This document shows, piece by piece, positions 43,748 to 51,904 of a stretch of 64,000 nucleotides of DNA (positions are counted from its first letter, which is position 1; every line of letters begins with the position of its first letter). Origin of the DNA: Caulobacter sp. Root343. GTDB taxonomy: Bacteria; Pseudomonadota; Alphaproteobacteria; Caulobacterales; Caulobacteraceae. The stretch covers positions 103,151 to 167,150 of the forward strand of contig NZ_LMDF01000001.1 of assembly GCF_001425745.1 (NCBI RefSeq), given 5' to 3'. A program made the translations under genes and the position numbers. The notes under the pieces are model-generated. The model saw only the letters and a list, made by a program, of their open reading frames with translations. It made no database searches and was not told the origin of the DNA.

Positions 43748-44170
43748 TCAGTTCAGCTTCAGCGCCGCGCCGGGCAGGTGCAGCGAGAATTCCGGGATCT
43801 CGACGTCGAACAGCTCGCCGTCGGCGGTGACCATCGCATAGCTGCCCCGCATCGCGCCCGAGGGCGTGGGCAGGGGGCAGTTGGAGATGTAACGGAACGC
43901 CTCGCGGGGCTTCAGTTCCGGCTGCTCGCCGACCACGCCGCTGCCCTCGACGTCGCTGACGCGGTTGAAGGCGTCGATGATCGTCCAGCGCCGCGAGACC
44001 AGGGTCACCGTCTCGCCGCCGTGGTTCTCGATCTCCACCGTGTAGGACCACAGATAGAGGCCCTGTTCGGGCGAGGATTCCTCGGCCGCATAGGCGGGGA
44101 AGACCCGCACGACGATGTCGCGCGTGCGCGCCTGATAGGCCGCGCCGTCCTGGCCCCGGCGGCGGCGCAT
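43748..44170 (-). CDS. apaG: ApaG (DUF525) protein
   Basis: About 140 residues. A single ApaG fibronectin-III-like domain: YQARTRDIVVRVFPAYAAEE, GLYLWSYTVEIENHGGETV, SRRWTIIDAFNRVSDVEGSG, VVGEQPELKPREAFRYISN and GAMRGSYAMVTADGELFDVE. The start is uncertain: ATG at 44170 is chosen; a GTG at 44212 would overlap metZ by 20 bp. Function unknown apart from a link to Co/Mg resistance in enterics. Directly downstream of metZ. Confidence 0.9.
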   Translation of the reverse strand: MRRRRGQDGAAYQARTRDIVVRVFPAYAAEESSPEQGLYLWSYTVEIENHGGETVTLVSRRWTIIDAFNRVSDVEGSGVVGEQPELKPREAFRYISNCPLPTPSGAMRGSYAMVTADGELFDVEIPEFSLHLPGAALKLN

Positions 44171-44192
44171 CCTCTGCAGCGAGGGCGAGGTC

Positions 44193-45377
44193 TCACGCCT
44201 GATCGAGCGCACGGGTCACATCTCGCGTCAGATCGCCGAGGGCCTCGAGCCCAACCGACAGGCGCACGCCGCCTTCGGTCACGCCCAGCAGCGGACGCTG
44301 CTCTTCCGGCACCGAGCGGTGGGTGGTGGTCGGCGGGTGGGTCGCCATCGACTTGGCGTCGCCCAGGTTGTTGGAGATGTCGACGATCTCCAGGGCGTTC
44401 AGAAACTTGAAGGCCGCCGCGCGCGAGCCGAGGTCCAGGGCGATCACGGTGCCGCCGCCGGTCATCTGCTTCTTGGCGATGTTGTGGCCCGGATGGTCGT
44501 GACGGAAAGGATAGAGAACCGTCTGAACCTTCTTGTGCTCGGCCATGACATTGGCCAGGGCGAAGGCGGTGTCGGTCTGGCGGCGCACGCGCAGGTCCAG
44601 GGTCTCGAGGCCCTTCAGCATCACCCAGGCGTTGAACGGCGACAGCGACGGGCCGGTGTGGCGCAGGGCGTCGCGGTAGAATTCCTCGTTGATCGCCTCG
44701 CTGGTCAGGATGGCCCCGCCCAGCACCCGGCCCTGGCCGTCGATGTGCTTGGTGGCCGAATAGACGACGACGTCGGCGCCCAGCTCCAGCGGCTTCTGGA
44801 AGATCGGCGTGGCGAAGACGTTGTCGACGATGACCTTTGCGCCGACCGCGTGGGCCATCTCGGCCACGGCGGCGATGTCGGTGATCTCGAGGACCGGGTT
44901 CGAGGGCGTCTCGATCAGCACCGCCTTGGTGTTGGGACGGATCGCCGCCTCCCAGGCCTTGGGATCGGTGGCGTCGACGAAGGTCGTCTCGACCCCGAAG
45001 CGCGGCAGCCATTCGGAGACGATCCAGCGGCACGAGCCGAACAGGGCGCGGCCGGCCACCACGTGGTCGCCGGCGCGGACCAGACCCATCAGGGCGGCGT
45101 GGATCGAAGCCATGCCGGTGGCCTGGGCGCGGCACACTTCGGCGCCTTCGAGCAGCGCCAGGCGGTCCTCGAACATCTTCACGGTCGGATTGTTGAACCG
45201 CGAATAGACGAAGCCGGGATCCTCGCCCGAGAAGCGGCGGTCGGCGCCCTCGGCGCTGTCGTAGGTGAAGCCCTGGGTGAGATAGAGCGCCTCGGCGGTC
45301 TCCATGAACTGCGAGCGCGCGATCCCCCCACGAATGAGCTTCGTCGCGACATCCCAGTCTTTTGGATCCTCGGCCAC
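44193..45377 (-). CDS. metZ: O-succinylhomoserine sulfhydrylase
   Basis: 394 residues from a GTG with AGGAGG 8 nt upstream. Cys/Met PLP-dependent family: ATGMASIHAALMGLVRAGDHVV, IVDNVFATPIFQKPLELGAD and the PLP lysine in VVYSATKHIDGQGRVLGG; C-terminal THPPTTTHRSVPEEQR and VRLSVGLE. It converts O-succinylhomoserine and sulfide to homocysteine. TTGACC and TTTATG upstream on the minus strand (about 45409-45438) are a plausible promoter. No SAM riboswitch was recognised. apaG follows. Confidence 0.93.
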   Translation of the reverse strand: MAEDPKDWDVATKLIRGGIARSQFMETAEALYLTQGFTYDSAEGADRRFSGEDPGFVYSRFNNPTVKMFEDRLALLEGAEVCRAQATGMASIHAALMGLVRAGDHVVAGRALFGSCRWIVSEWLPRFGVETTFVDATDPKAWEAAIRPNTKAVLIETPSNPVLEITDIAAVAEMAHAVGAKVIVDNVFATPIFQKPLELGADVVVYSATKHIDGQGRVLGGAILTSEAINEEFYRDALRHTGPSLSPFNAWVMLKGLETLDLRVRRQTDTAFALANVMAEHKKVQTVLYPFRHDHPGHNIAKKQMTGGGTVIALDLGSRAAAFKFLNALEIVDISNNLGDAKSMATHPPTTTHRSVPEEQRPLLGVTEGGVRLSVGLEALGDLTRDVTRALDQA

Positions 45378-45553
45378 GGGCCTGCCTCCTTACGCGTAAA
45401 CCGCCGGCATAAAGGGTTGGGGCGGCTGCACGGTCAAGGGTGATCGCCTTTTTCTCAAGGAGAGAATTGTCACGCGCGAAAAGCGGATTGTCACGGGCGA
45501 GTTCCTCAGACCGAGCCTTGCCTTTGGGGCGAGGTTTCGCGAGTGTCGCGCCG

Positions 45554-46573
45554 ATGACCGACGCCCACGCAGCGGGGATTCTGCCCTGCCAGACCATCGA
45601 GGAACTGATCACCGAAGAGGCGATCACCTCGGCCACGCCGTTCGACACCGACCAGGTGCAACCCGCCAGTCTCGACCTGCGGCTGGGCGCGCGCGCCTGG
45701 CGCGTGCGCGCGTCCTTCTTGCCAGGCCTGCACAGAAAGGTGCCCGACCGTCTGAAGGACGTGGCCATGCACGAGCTGGACCTGACCAAGGGCGCGGTGC
45801 TGGAAAAGGGCTGCGTCTACATCGCCGAGATCCAGGAACGCCTGACCCTGCCGATGACCATCTCGGCGCGCGGCAATCCCAAGAGTTCGACCGGCCGGGT
45901 GGACGTGTTCGTCCGCCTGCTGACCGACCACAGCCGCGCCTTCGACGACGTCGACGCCGGCTATACCGGCCCGCTCTATATCGAGATCGCGCCGCAGACC
46001 TTCTCGGTGCTGGTGCGCGCCGGCACCCGCCTGAACCAACTGCGCCTCAAGCGCGGCGAGCCGGCCAAGCTGGCCACCCGCAGCGTCGGGGTCGACCTGA
46101 CGCCAGGTGTCGTGGGTTTCCGCGGCCGCCGCCATGCCGGGGTCGTCGACCTGGACCACGAGGACGGCCACGACCCGCGCGACTACTGGGAGCCGCTGGA
46201 GGCCCGCCACGGCGAGCTGCTGCTGGATCCGGGCGAGTTCTATATCCTGGCCTCCAAGGACGACATCGAGATCCCGGTGCTGGAAGCGGCCGAGATGACC
46301 CCGATCGATCCGTCGGTCGGCGAGTTCCGCGTCCACTATGCCGGCTTCTTCGATCCCGGCTTCGGCACTGAGGAGGCGGCGGCGGTCGGCTCCAAGGGCG
46401 TGCTGGAAGTGCGCAGCCACGAGACGCCGTTCCTGCTGGAGGACGGCCAGACCGTGGCGCGGCTGGTCTACGAGCCCCTGACGGCGCGTCCGGTGCGGCT
46501 GTACGGCGAGGGCGGTTCGCACTACCAGCGCCAGGGTCTGAAATTGTCCAAGCATTTCAAGGCCTGGTCGTAG
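45554..46573 (+). CDS. 2'-deoxycytidine 5'-triphosphate deaminase, long two-domain form
   Basis: 339 residues from the ATG at 45554 (upstream frame lacks conserved residues). Two dUTPase/dCTP-deaminase-like halves. The first has QVQPASLDLRLGARAWRVRA, ISARGNPKSSTGRVDVFVRL, DVDAGYTGPLYIEIAPQTF; the second has DPGEFYILASKDDIEIPV, HYAGFFDPGFG and RSHETPFLLEDGQTVARLVY. It supplies dUTP for dTMP synthesis by deaminating dCTP. It is divergent from metZ. Confidence 0.9.
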   Translation: MTDAHAAGILPCQTIEELITEEAITSATPFDTDQVQPASLDLRLGARAWRVRASFLPGLHRKVPDRLKDVAMHELDLTKGAVLEKGCVYIAEIQERLTLPMTISARGNPKSSTGRVDVFVRLLTDHSRAFDDVDAGYTGPLYIEIAPQTFSVLVRAGTRLNQLRLKRGEPAKLATRSVGVDLTPGVVGFRGRRHAGVVDLDHEDGHDPRDYWEPLEARHGELLLDPGEFYILASKDDIEIPVLEAAEMTPIDPSVGEFRVHYAGFFDPGFGTEEAAAVGSKGVLEVRSHETPFLLEDGQTVARLVYEPLTARPVRLYGEGGSHYQRQGLKLSKHFKAWS

Positions 46574-46620
46574 GTCGGAGTTAGAGCCGATCGACATTCA
46601 CTGAGCGTTGAATTTACCCG

Positions 46621-46759
46621 CCTTCCTGGGCCTTGTGCCCAGGACCCAGGGTTCAGCTTTAACAGAGCTGAGGCTGAGTTCACGGTGTTTCGGCCGCGCG
46701 GACCTTAGAGAGTCCACGCCTGCCTCGAACATGGGTCCTGGGCACAAGGCCCAGGAAGG
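46621..46759. repeat. Palindromic intergenic element with perfect 28-bp inverted ends
   Basis: The gap 46574-46887 has no gene. CCTTCCTGGGCCTTGTGCCC and eight more bases at 46621-46648 are repeated perfectly inverted at 46732-46759. Smaller hairpins lie inside (CAGCTTTAACAGAGCTG; GCGGACCTTAGAGAGTCCACGC). No transposase. Looks like a non-autonomous palindromic repeat. The rest of the gap probably holds the promoter of the next gene. Confidence 0.75.
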
Positions 46760-46887
46760 CAGCGGGATTTGCTCCAGATGAATGGCGATTGGCCCTGCCT
46801 GGGGCGTTAGGTCGCGGGCCGCGTTCACTTCTGGCTCGCTAGACTCGCGCTTATCTCAGGGCTCGGTTTCGGTCGGGCTTTGCAGTG

Positions 46888-47778
46888 ATGTTTCGTGGCG
46901 TGTTGAGACGCCTGTCGCGCGGGGCGATCGCGGCGGGTCTGGTTTGGGCGGCCCTTAGCGGCGCGGCCAGCGCTGCGCCCGCCATGTGGGAAGTCCGCGA
47001 CAAGGACTCCGTCGTCTATCTGTTCGGCTCAATGCACGTGCTGCGCCCGGACGTCCGCTGGCGCACGGCCGCGTTCGACCGCGTCTATGCCGCCGCCGAC
47101 CGCGTCTGGTTCGAGACCCGCGCCGACCTGCCCCCTGACGAGGTGAAGGCCCTGGTCGACCGCTACGGCGTCGATCCCGACCGCTCCCTGACCCAGAAAC
47201 TGTCGCCGACCGCCCTGGCCACCCTGCGGCCGGTGCTGGATCGCGACGGCGTGCCGCTGGAACGCGTCGAGCGCCTGCGGCCCTGGGCGGCGGCGATGAT
47301 GCTGTCGGTCGCGCCGATGGCCAAGGCCGGCGGCAGCGTCGCCAGCGGCGTCGACTCGGCCACCACCCGCCGCGCCCGGACCGCCGACAAGCCGATCGCC
47401 ATCTTCGAGACCTTCGAACAGCAACTGCGCATCTTCGCCGACCTGCCCGAACAGGCCGAGCTGGCCTATCTGGACGACGTCGCCCGCGAACAGCTGTCGC
47501 CGCCGCGCGACGGCGTGGCCTTGGAGCGCGCCTGGCTGAAGGGCGACATGGGGCGGCTGGGAACGCGTCTGGTCGACCGCATGAAGACCGAGCGCCCGGC
47601 GCTCTACGACGCCCTCCTGCAACGCCGGAACCTGGCCTGGGCCGACCGCCTGGACGCCGAGATGCGGCAGGGCAGGGGAACCGAATTGGTCGTCGTCGGC
47701 GCCCTGCACATGGCCGGCGCCGAGGGGCTGCCGGCGCTGATGAAGGCGCGCGGCTATGCGGTCCGAAGGGTCCAGTGA
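46888..47778 (+). CDS. TraB/GumN-family exported protein (first copy)
   Basis: 296 residues with signal peptide (LSRGAIAAGLVWAALSGAASA). Family signatures: VVYLFGSMHVLRPD near residue 45 with the G-x-x-H motif, LRPWAAAMMLSVAPM, IAIFETFEQQLRIFADLPEQ and the second G-x-x-H in VVVGALHMAGAEGL. The family (TIKI/TraB) includes metalloproteases in eukaryotes; bacterial role unknown. A similar gene lies at 50889. ATG 46888 chosen over GTG 46885. Confidence 0.87.
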   Translation: MFRGVLRRLSRGAIAAGLVWAALSGAASAAPAMWEVRDKDSVVYLFGSMHVLRPDVRWRTAAFDRVYAAADRVWFETRADLPPDEVKALVDRYGVDPDRSLTQKLSPTALATLRPVLDRDGVPLERVERLRPWAAAMMLSVAPMAKAGGSVASGVDSATTRRARTADKPIAIFETFEQQLRIFADLPEQAELAYLDDVAREQLSPPRDGVALERAWLKGDMGRLGTRLVDRMKTERPALYDALLQRRNLAWADRLDAEMRQGRGTELVVVGALHMAGAEGLPALMKARGYAVRRVQ

Positions 47779-47925
47779 TCTGTCGCAGGGCCTGTCGCGC
47801 GGCAACCCGCCGCACCACATCTGGTGGACACTCAGTGCGAATACACAAATTCTAGCCCCTGTCCTCCTGAGGCGCGACTCAGTCCCGCCCGACGCGGAGG
47901 AAGCGGAAAGTTCACGGAGGCCATC

Positions 47926-48228
47926 TTGGCCCGCACTGCTCAAGATCCGTTCCTGATCCTGCAAGGCCGCGTCGAGGCCTGGGAGCGGTGCGCGCGCATC
48001 CCCGGCTGCGACAAGGCCGTCTGGCGCCAGGACGGCCAGGGGCGGGTGATCCGCTGGTCCGACTTCCGCGACCGTTTCTCCCGCTATGGCTGGGAGGTGG
48101 TGAGCCGGCCGCGCCCCGGCGTCCTGGGACGCGCCTTGGCCGTCAAGCAACAGGAAGCCGTCCACTGGCGCGGCGTGACGGGCGACGTCGCCGCGGCGGA
48201 TCCGTTTTCGGGTCGCAAGGCCGCCTAG
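47926..48228 (+). CDS. Small conserved hypothetical protein
   Basis: 100 residues from a TTG at 47926 with GGAGG 7 nt upstream. LILQGRVEAWERCARIPGCD, VIRWSDFRDRFSRYGWEVVS and a Lys/Arg-rich end. Basic, soluble, Trp-rich; no family recognised. The longer upstream frame (to 47824) is less likely because the ribosome site favours 47926. Confidence 0.6.
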   Translation: MARTAQDPFLILQGRVEAWERCARIPGCDKAVWRQDGQGRVIRWSDFRDRFSRYGWEVVSRPRPGVLGRALAVKQQEAVHWRGVTGDVAAADPFSGRKAA

Positions 48229-48282
48229 CGCCAACTCCAACGTCAAGCGTCTCTGTCGTTTAGTCGCTATGACCAGACAAAA

Positions 48283-48354
48283 TGACAACCTTGCTTGACA
48301 TATCTGCACCCTAATGTGACAAGTATCCTTGTCAAATTGAGAGGGGTGCTTGTC
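48283..48354 (+). promoter_or_regulatory. Promoter with palindromic operator of the membrane-protein/XRE pair
   Basis: TTGACA at 48295-48300 followed by CCTAATGT (48309-48316) fits a Caulobacter housekeeping promoter. The perfect inverted repeat TGACAAG-TATC-CTTGTCA (48317-48334) lies just downstream, and further half-sites TGACAA (48283-48288) and CTTGTCA (48349-48355, over the start codon) surround it. Position and repetition suggest a repressor operator, probably for the HTH protein encoded at 48936. Confidence 0.6.
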
Positions 48355-48939
48355 ATGGAAGACACAAAGCCTGTGTGGCCCAAGTGGGCCTTGTTCTTTG
48401 TCGGCGTGCTGGCGCTGGTGGCGGTCGGCTACGGCATGGGTTTCGTGCCGCTGTTCAGGGGACCGCTGGGCTATGTCGCGCTGTTCGTCTGGTTCATGGT
48501 GTTCCTGGCCTACACCTATTTCGGCAGCGCGCGCCTGAAGGCCGACCGGCTCGGTCCGATCATGAAGCGCTACCGTCGTCGCCTGGCCATCGCGATGATC
48601 AGCTACTGCGTCGTCCTGTTGGGCTCGCTTGGCCTGCTGCGCGGCTCGAGGCTGTCGGGGGTGCTGCTGTGGATCGTGGCCGCCGCGCCGGCTATCCCGA
48701 TCCTGGGGGTGCTGGTCGTGATGGGCCTCTATCTGAAAGAAGAGCCCGACGAGTTCGAACGCGCGGTCCATGTCGAGTCGATGCTCTGGGGCCTGGGCGC
48801 CGTGCTGGCGGTCACCACCGTCTGGGGCTTCCTGAGCAATGCCAGCGTCATCCCGCAGCCGCCGCTGTTCCTGGTCTTTCCGCTGTTCTGCCTGTCCTGG
48901 GGCGTCAGCCAGCCGTTGATCCGCAGGCGGTACCAATGA
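48355..48939 (+). CDS. Multi-pass membrane protein paired with mini-XRE regulator
   Basis: 194 residues from the ATG at 48355. Five to six hydrophobic segments (WALFFVGVLALVAVGYGMGF, LFVWFMVFLAYTYF, MISYCVVLLGSLGLLRGS, LWIVAAAPAIPILGVLVVMG, LGAVLAVTTVWGFLSN, LFLVFPLFCLSWGV). Its stop overlaps the start of the HTH gene as ATGA. Membrane-protein/mini-XRE pairs of this form are common in bacteria, with unclear function. Confidence 0.8.
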   Translation: MEDTKPVWPKWALFFVGVLALVAVGYGMGFVPLFRGPLGYVALFVWFMVFLAYTYFGSARLKADRLGPIMKRYRRRLAIAMISYCVVLLGSLGLLRGSRLSGVLLWIVAAAPAIPILGVLVVMGLYLKEEPDEFERAVHVESMLWGLGAVLAVTTVWGFLSNASVIPQPPLFLVFPLFCLSWGVSQPLIRRRYQ

Positions 48940-49130
48940 AGAACCGCCTGAAGGTCCTCCGCGCCGAGCGGGACTGGAGCCAGGCCGACCTCGCCGAGAA
49001 GCTTCAAGTCTCCCGCCAGACCATCAACGCCCTGGAGACAGGCAAGTACGACCCCAGCCTGCCGCTGGCCTTCAAGATCGCCCGCCTGTTCGGGCAATCC
49101 ATCGAGACGATCTTCCAGGACGAGGCCTGA
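48936..49130 (+). CDS. Small XRE-family HTH regulator
   Basis: 64 residues, a single HTH_3 domain: MKNRLKVLRAERDWSQADLA, VSRQTINALETGKYDPSLPL and FGQSIETIFQDEA, the YozG/YgzD-type compact regulators. Start ATG overlaps the stop of the membrane-protein gene (48936-48939). It most likely autoregulates the pair through the TGACAAG/CTTGTCA palindrome upstream of 48355 (inference). Confidence 0.88.
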   Translation: MKNRLKVLRAERDWSQADLAEKLQVSRQTINALETGKYDPSLPLAFKIARLFGQSIETIFQDEA

Positions 49131-49157
49131 GGGCCCGCCTGCTTCGAGGACACCACA

Positions 49158-49835
49158 ATGACTCTCTCTTCCAAATCCCCCACGCCGCTCGGTTCGAGCC
49201 GCGCCGCCCGCGCCCTGGTCTTCGCCGTCGTCGGCGCGCCGCTCGGCTATCTGGTTGGCAAGTATCTGGCTCGGCTGGAGGACGCCGGTGTCTGGACCGC
49301 GCCCGTCCTGGGCTGGTCGGATGTGCTGGCCCTCTTTCTGGCCCTGCTGCTGCTGGGCGTCGGCGCGATCACCATCATCGTCAGCGCCAGCCGCGAGACT
49401 CTGGGCCGTAAGATCGATCCGGAGGGCGGCCGTCCGGCCACCTCGGTCCAGGCGCTTTTCTACGCCCGGAACGGCGGGGTGCTGGCCCTGGCCGGCCTGA
49501 TGCTGGCCGCGCCGGTGATCGTCCGGGCCGTCCTGGATCCAGTCCCGCCCTTGATCGCCTCGGCGACCATGATCGGCCTCTTGGCCCTCCTCCTCGTCCA
49601 GATCGCCAGCAACATCACCGTCTGGATCCAGAGTGACGAGCTGATGCGCCGGGCGACCGCCGAGATCTCGGCCGTGACCTTCGTCATCCTGCTGGGCGCG
49701 CTGTTCCTGTGGGCGGCGGGGGAGAAGCTGGGCCTGCTGCCGGTCCTGACCCTGTGGGACGCCGCCACCGTGATGATGACCGCCTACCTCGTGATCGCCG
49801 GCGTCGTCATCTGGCGTCGCGGCCTGGCCAGCTAG
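49158..49835 (+). CDS. Multi-pass membrane protein, unknown function
   Basis: 225 residues with five or six hydrophobic helices (ALVFAVVGAPLGYLVGKY, VLALFLALLLLGVGAITIIV, GVLALAGLMLAAPVIVRAVL, SATMIGLLALLLVQIASNIT, AVTFVILLGALFLWAAGE, ATVMMTAYLVIAGVVIWR). No family recognised. It follows the mini-XRE gene by 27 bp on the same strand and could be a third member of that unit. Confidence 0.75.
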   Translation: MTLSSKSPTPLGSSRAARALVFAVVGAPLGYLVGKYLARLEDAGVWTAPVLGWSDVLALFLALLLLGVGAITIIVSASRETLGRKIDPEGGRPATSVQALFYARNGGVLALAGLMLAAPVIVRAVLDPVPPLIASATMIGLLALLLVQIASNITVWIQSDELMRRATAEISAVTFVILLGALFLWAAGEKLGLLPVLTLWDAATVMMTAYLVIAGVVIWRRGLAS

Positions 49836-49919
49836 ACCTCCGATCGTCTTCCAACCCTTGAAATCCGCTCGGCGCCCGTCGCCGAACCCTTCCGCACGCC
49901 TTCATTCAAGGAAAACCTC

Positions 49920-50810
49920 ATGCGTAGACCCACGCCTCGTTTCCGCCTCTTCGCCATCTTCATCGCCGTCCTCGCCGCCATCGGCGTGTTCGGCGGGAAC
50001 CACGCCCACGCCGCTGACCGGATCAGCGTCACCGTCACCGGCAAGGGGCCCGACGTCGTCCTGATCCCCGGCCTGGCCTCGTCGGGCGCGGTCTGGGACG
50101 CCACCGTCAAGCAGCTGTCGGCCACGCACCGCGTCCACGTCGTGCAAGTGGCGGGCTTCGCCGGCGCGCCGGTCGCCGGCAATGCCGAAGGACCCGTGGT
50201 CGAGCCGCTGGTCGAGGCGGTTGACGGCTACATCAAGTCGGCGCATCTGAAGGCGCCGGTGGTGATCGGCCACTCGATGGGCGGCTTCACCGGCCTGCTG
50301 CTGGCCCGCCGCCATCCCGAGGACGTCAGCCGCCTGATGATCGTCGACAGCTTGCCGTTCTTCTCGGTGCTGTTCTCGCCGGCCGCCACGGCGGAAAGCG
50401 TCAAGCCGCAGGCCGCGGCCATGCGCGACGCGACGATCGCCCTGAGCCCGGAGGCCTTCGCCAGCCAGCAGGCCATGACGTTGCCGCGCATGATCAAGTC
50501 GCCCGAAGGCCAGAAGCTGGCGCTGGAGTGGTCGAAAGCCTCGTCCCAGTCGGTCGTCGGCCGCGCCATGTACGACCTGCTGACGACCGACGTCCGCGGC
50601 GAGCTGGCCGCCATCAAGACCCCGACCACGCTGCTCTATCCCTATGACCCGGCGATGGGCGCGCCGACGGCGATGATCGACAAGACCTATGCCGACGCCT
50701 ACGCGGCCCTGCCGGGCGTGGCCCTGAAGCGGATCGACGACAGCCGCCACTTCATCATGCTGGACCAGCCCAAGGCCTTCGCCGACGCGGTCGACGCCTT
50801 CCTGAAGTAG
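49920..50810 (+). CDS. Exported alpha/beta hydrolase
   Basis: 296 residues with an N-terminal hydrophobic signal (LFAIFIAVLAAIGVFGGNHAHA). VVLIPGLASSGAVWDATVKQ (oxyanion region), nucleophile elbow GHSMGGFTGLLLARR near residue 118, and the catalytic His in DDSRHFIMLDQP near 280. AAGGAAA precedes the ATG. Periplasmic esterase/lipase-type activity is likely; the substrate is unknown. Upstream of the second TraB/GumN gene by 78 bp. Confidence 0.88.
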   Translation: MRRPTPRFRLFAIFIAVLAAIGVFGGNHAHAADRISVTVTGKGPDVVLIPGLASSGAVWDATVKQLSATHRVHVVQVAGFAGAPVAGNAEGPVVEPLVEAVDGYIKSAHLKAPVVIGHSMGGFTGLLLARRHPEDVSRLMIVDSLPFFSVLFSPAATAESVKPQAAAMRDATIALSPEAFASQQAMTLPRMIKSPEGQKLALEWSKASSQSVVGRAMYDLLTTDVRGELAAIKTPTTLLYPYDPAMGAPTAMIDKTYADAYAALPGVALKRIDDSRHFIMLDQPKAFADAVDAFLK

Positions 50811-50888
50811 CCCCCCGAAGCCGCCGACGGCGCTTGCGTCCGTCGGCGGCGCGCTTCAAATCTAAACCGCAAGTCGAACGGGGATCTC

Positions 50889-51779
50889 ATGCTGCGCAAT
50901 TTTGGTCGGTCGGTTCGTCGCGTCGCGGCGGGCCTGGTTTCGGTCCTGGCGCTCGGCTTCGCCGGGACGGCCCTGGCGGAACCCGCGCTATGGGCGGTCA
51001 AGGACAAGGACTCGACCCTCTATCTGTTCGGTACGATCCACGTGCTGAAGCCCGACACCCAATGGCGCTCGGCCAAGATCGACCAGGCCCTGAAGGCCAG
51101 CGGCGACCTGACCCTGGAGATCATCGGCGCCGACGATCCCGCGACCATGCAGCCGCTGGTCCTGAAGTACGGCCTCGACCCGGCCCACCCGCTGTCGACC
51201 AAGATCGCGGCCGACAAGTTCCAGCACGCCAGCGCGCTGGCCCAGGGCGGCGGCGTGCCGCCCCAGATGCTGGACATGATGCGGCCGTGGCTGGCGGCGG
51301 TGTCGCTGGCGATGCTGCCCGTGATCAAGGCCGGCTATGATCCCAAGAGCGGGGTCGAGCAGGTGCTGACGAAGGAGGTCAAGGCCGCCGGCAAACCAGA
51401 GCAAGCCTTCGAGACCCCCGAGCAGCAGATCCGCTTCTTCGCCGACCTGCCGGCCAAGACCGAGGCCGACTTCTTGAGCGCGACCCTGGACGACGTCGAC
51501 GAGGGCGTGGGCAAGATCGACAAGATGGTCGTCGCCTGGGCCGCCGGCGACACGGCCGAGCTGGAGCGCGAGTTCATCTCGGAAATGAAGGGCGAGTATC
51601 CCGAGCTCTACGAGCTCCTGATCGTGAAGCGGAACCAGGACTGGGCGCAGCAGCTGAAAACCAAGCTGGCCGGCTCGGGCGTCAGCTTCGTGGCCGTCGG
51701 CTCGGGCCATCTGGTGGGGCCGGACAGCGTCCAGGCGCAGCTGGCCAAGCTGGGGATCAAGGCCGAGCGGGTGGAGTGA
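50889..51779 (+). CDS. TraB/GumN-family exported protein (second copy)
   Basis: 296 residues, signal peptide (VAAGLVSVLALGFAGTALA). It parallels the gene at 46888: LWAVKDKDSTLYLFGTIHVL, MMRPWLAAVSLAMLPVIKAG, AFETPEQQIRFFADLPAKTE and G-x-x-H in VAVGSGHLVGPDSV. Equal length and motif order mark it as a paralogue, diverged well below duplicate level. Envelope location; function unknown. Confidence 0.88.
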   Translation: MLRNFGRSVRRVAAGLVSVLALGFAGTALAEPALWAVKDKDSTLYLFGTIHVLKPDTQWRSAKIDQALKASGDLTLEIIGADDPATMQPLVLKYGLDPAHPLSTKIAADKFQHASALAQGGGVPPQMLDMMRPWLAAVSLAMLPVIKAGYDPKSGVEQVLTKEVKAAGKPEQAFETPEQQIRFFADLPAKTEADFLSATLDDVDEGVGKIDKMVVAWAAGDTAELEREFISEMKGEYPELYELLIVKRNQDWAQQLKTKLAGSGVSFVAVGSGHLVGPDSVQAQLAKLGIKAERVE

Positions 51780-51782
51780 TTG

Positions 51783-51899
51783 TGATCCTCCCCCGCGTAG
51801 CGGGGGAGGTGGCCCGGAGGGCCGGAGGGGGCTAACGCGGCATGTGTCCAGCGGGCCCCCTCAGTCGCTTCGCGACAGCTCCCCCGCATCGCGGGGAGC
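51783..51899. repeat. Intergenic palindromic repeat element
   Basis: The 125-bp gap between convergent genes is filled by inverted repeats: CTCCCCCGCG-TAG-CGGGGGAG, GGCCCGGAGGGCC, GGGGGC/GCCCCC across the middle, CGCTTCGCG and CCCCGCATCGCGGGG. It belongs to the same family as 38890-39035. Confidence 0.7.
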
Positions 51900-51904
51900 A
51901 TCCT

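Noticed and set aside
45378..45440. Possible SAM-II riboswitch before metZ
   Set aside because: The short leader lacks the conserved SAM-II core; only a promoter-like TTGACC/TTTATG and ribosome site are seen.
46598..46828. 76-aa minus-strand frame
   Set aside because: Lies entirely inside the palindromic repeat element; coding look is accidental.
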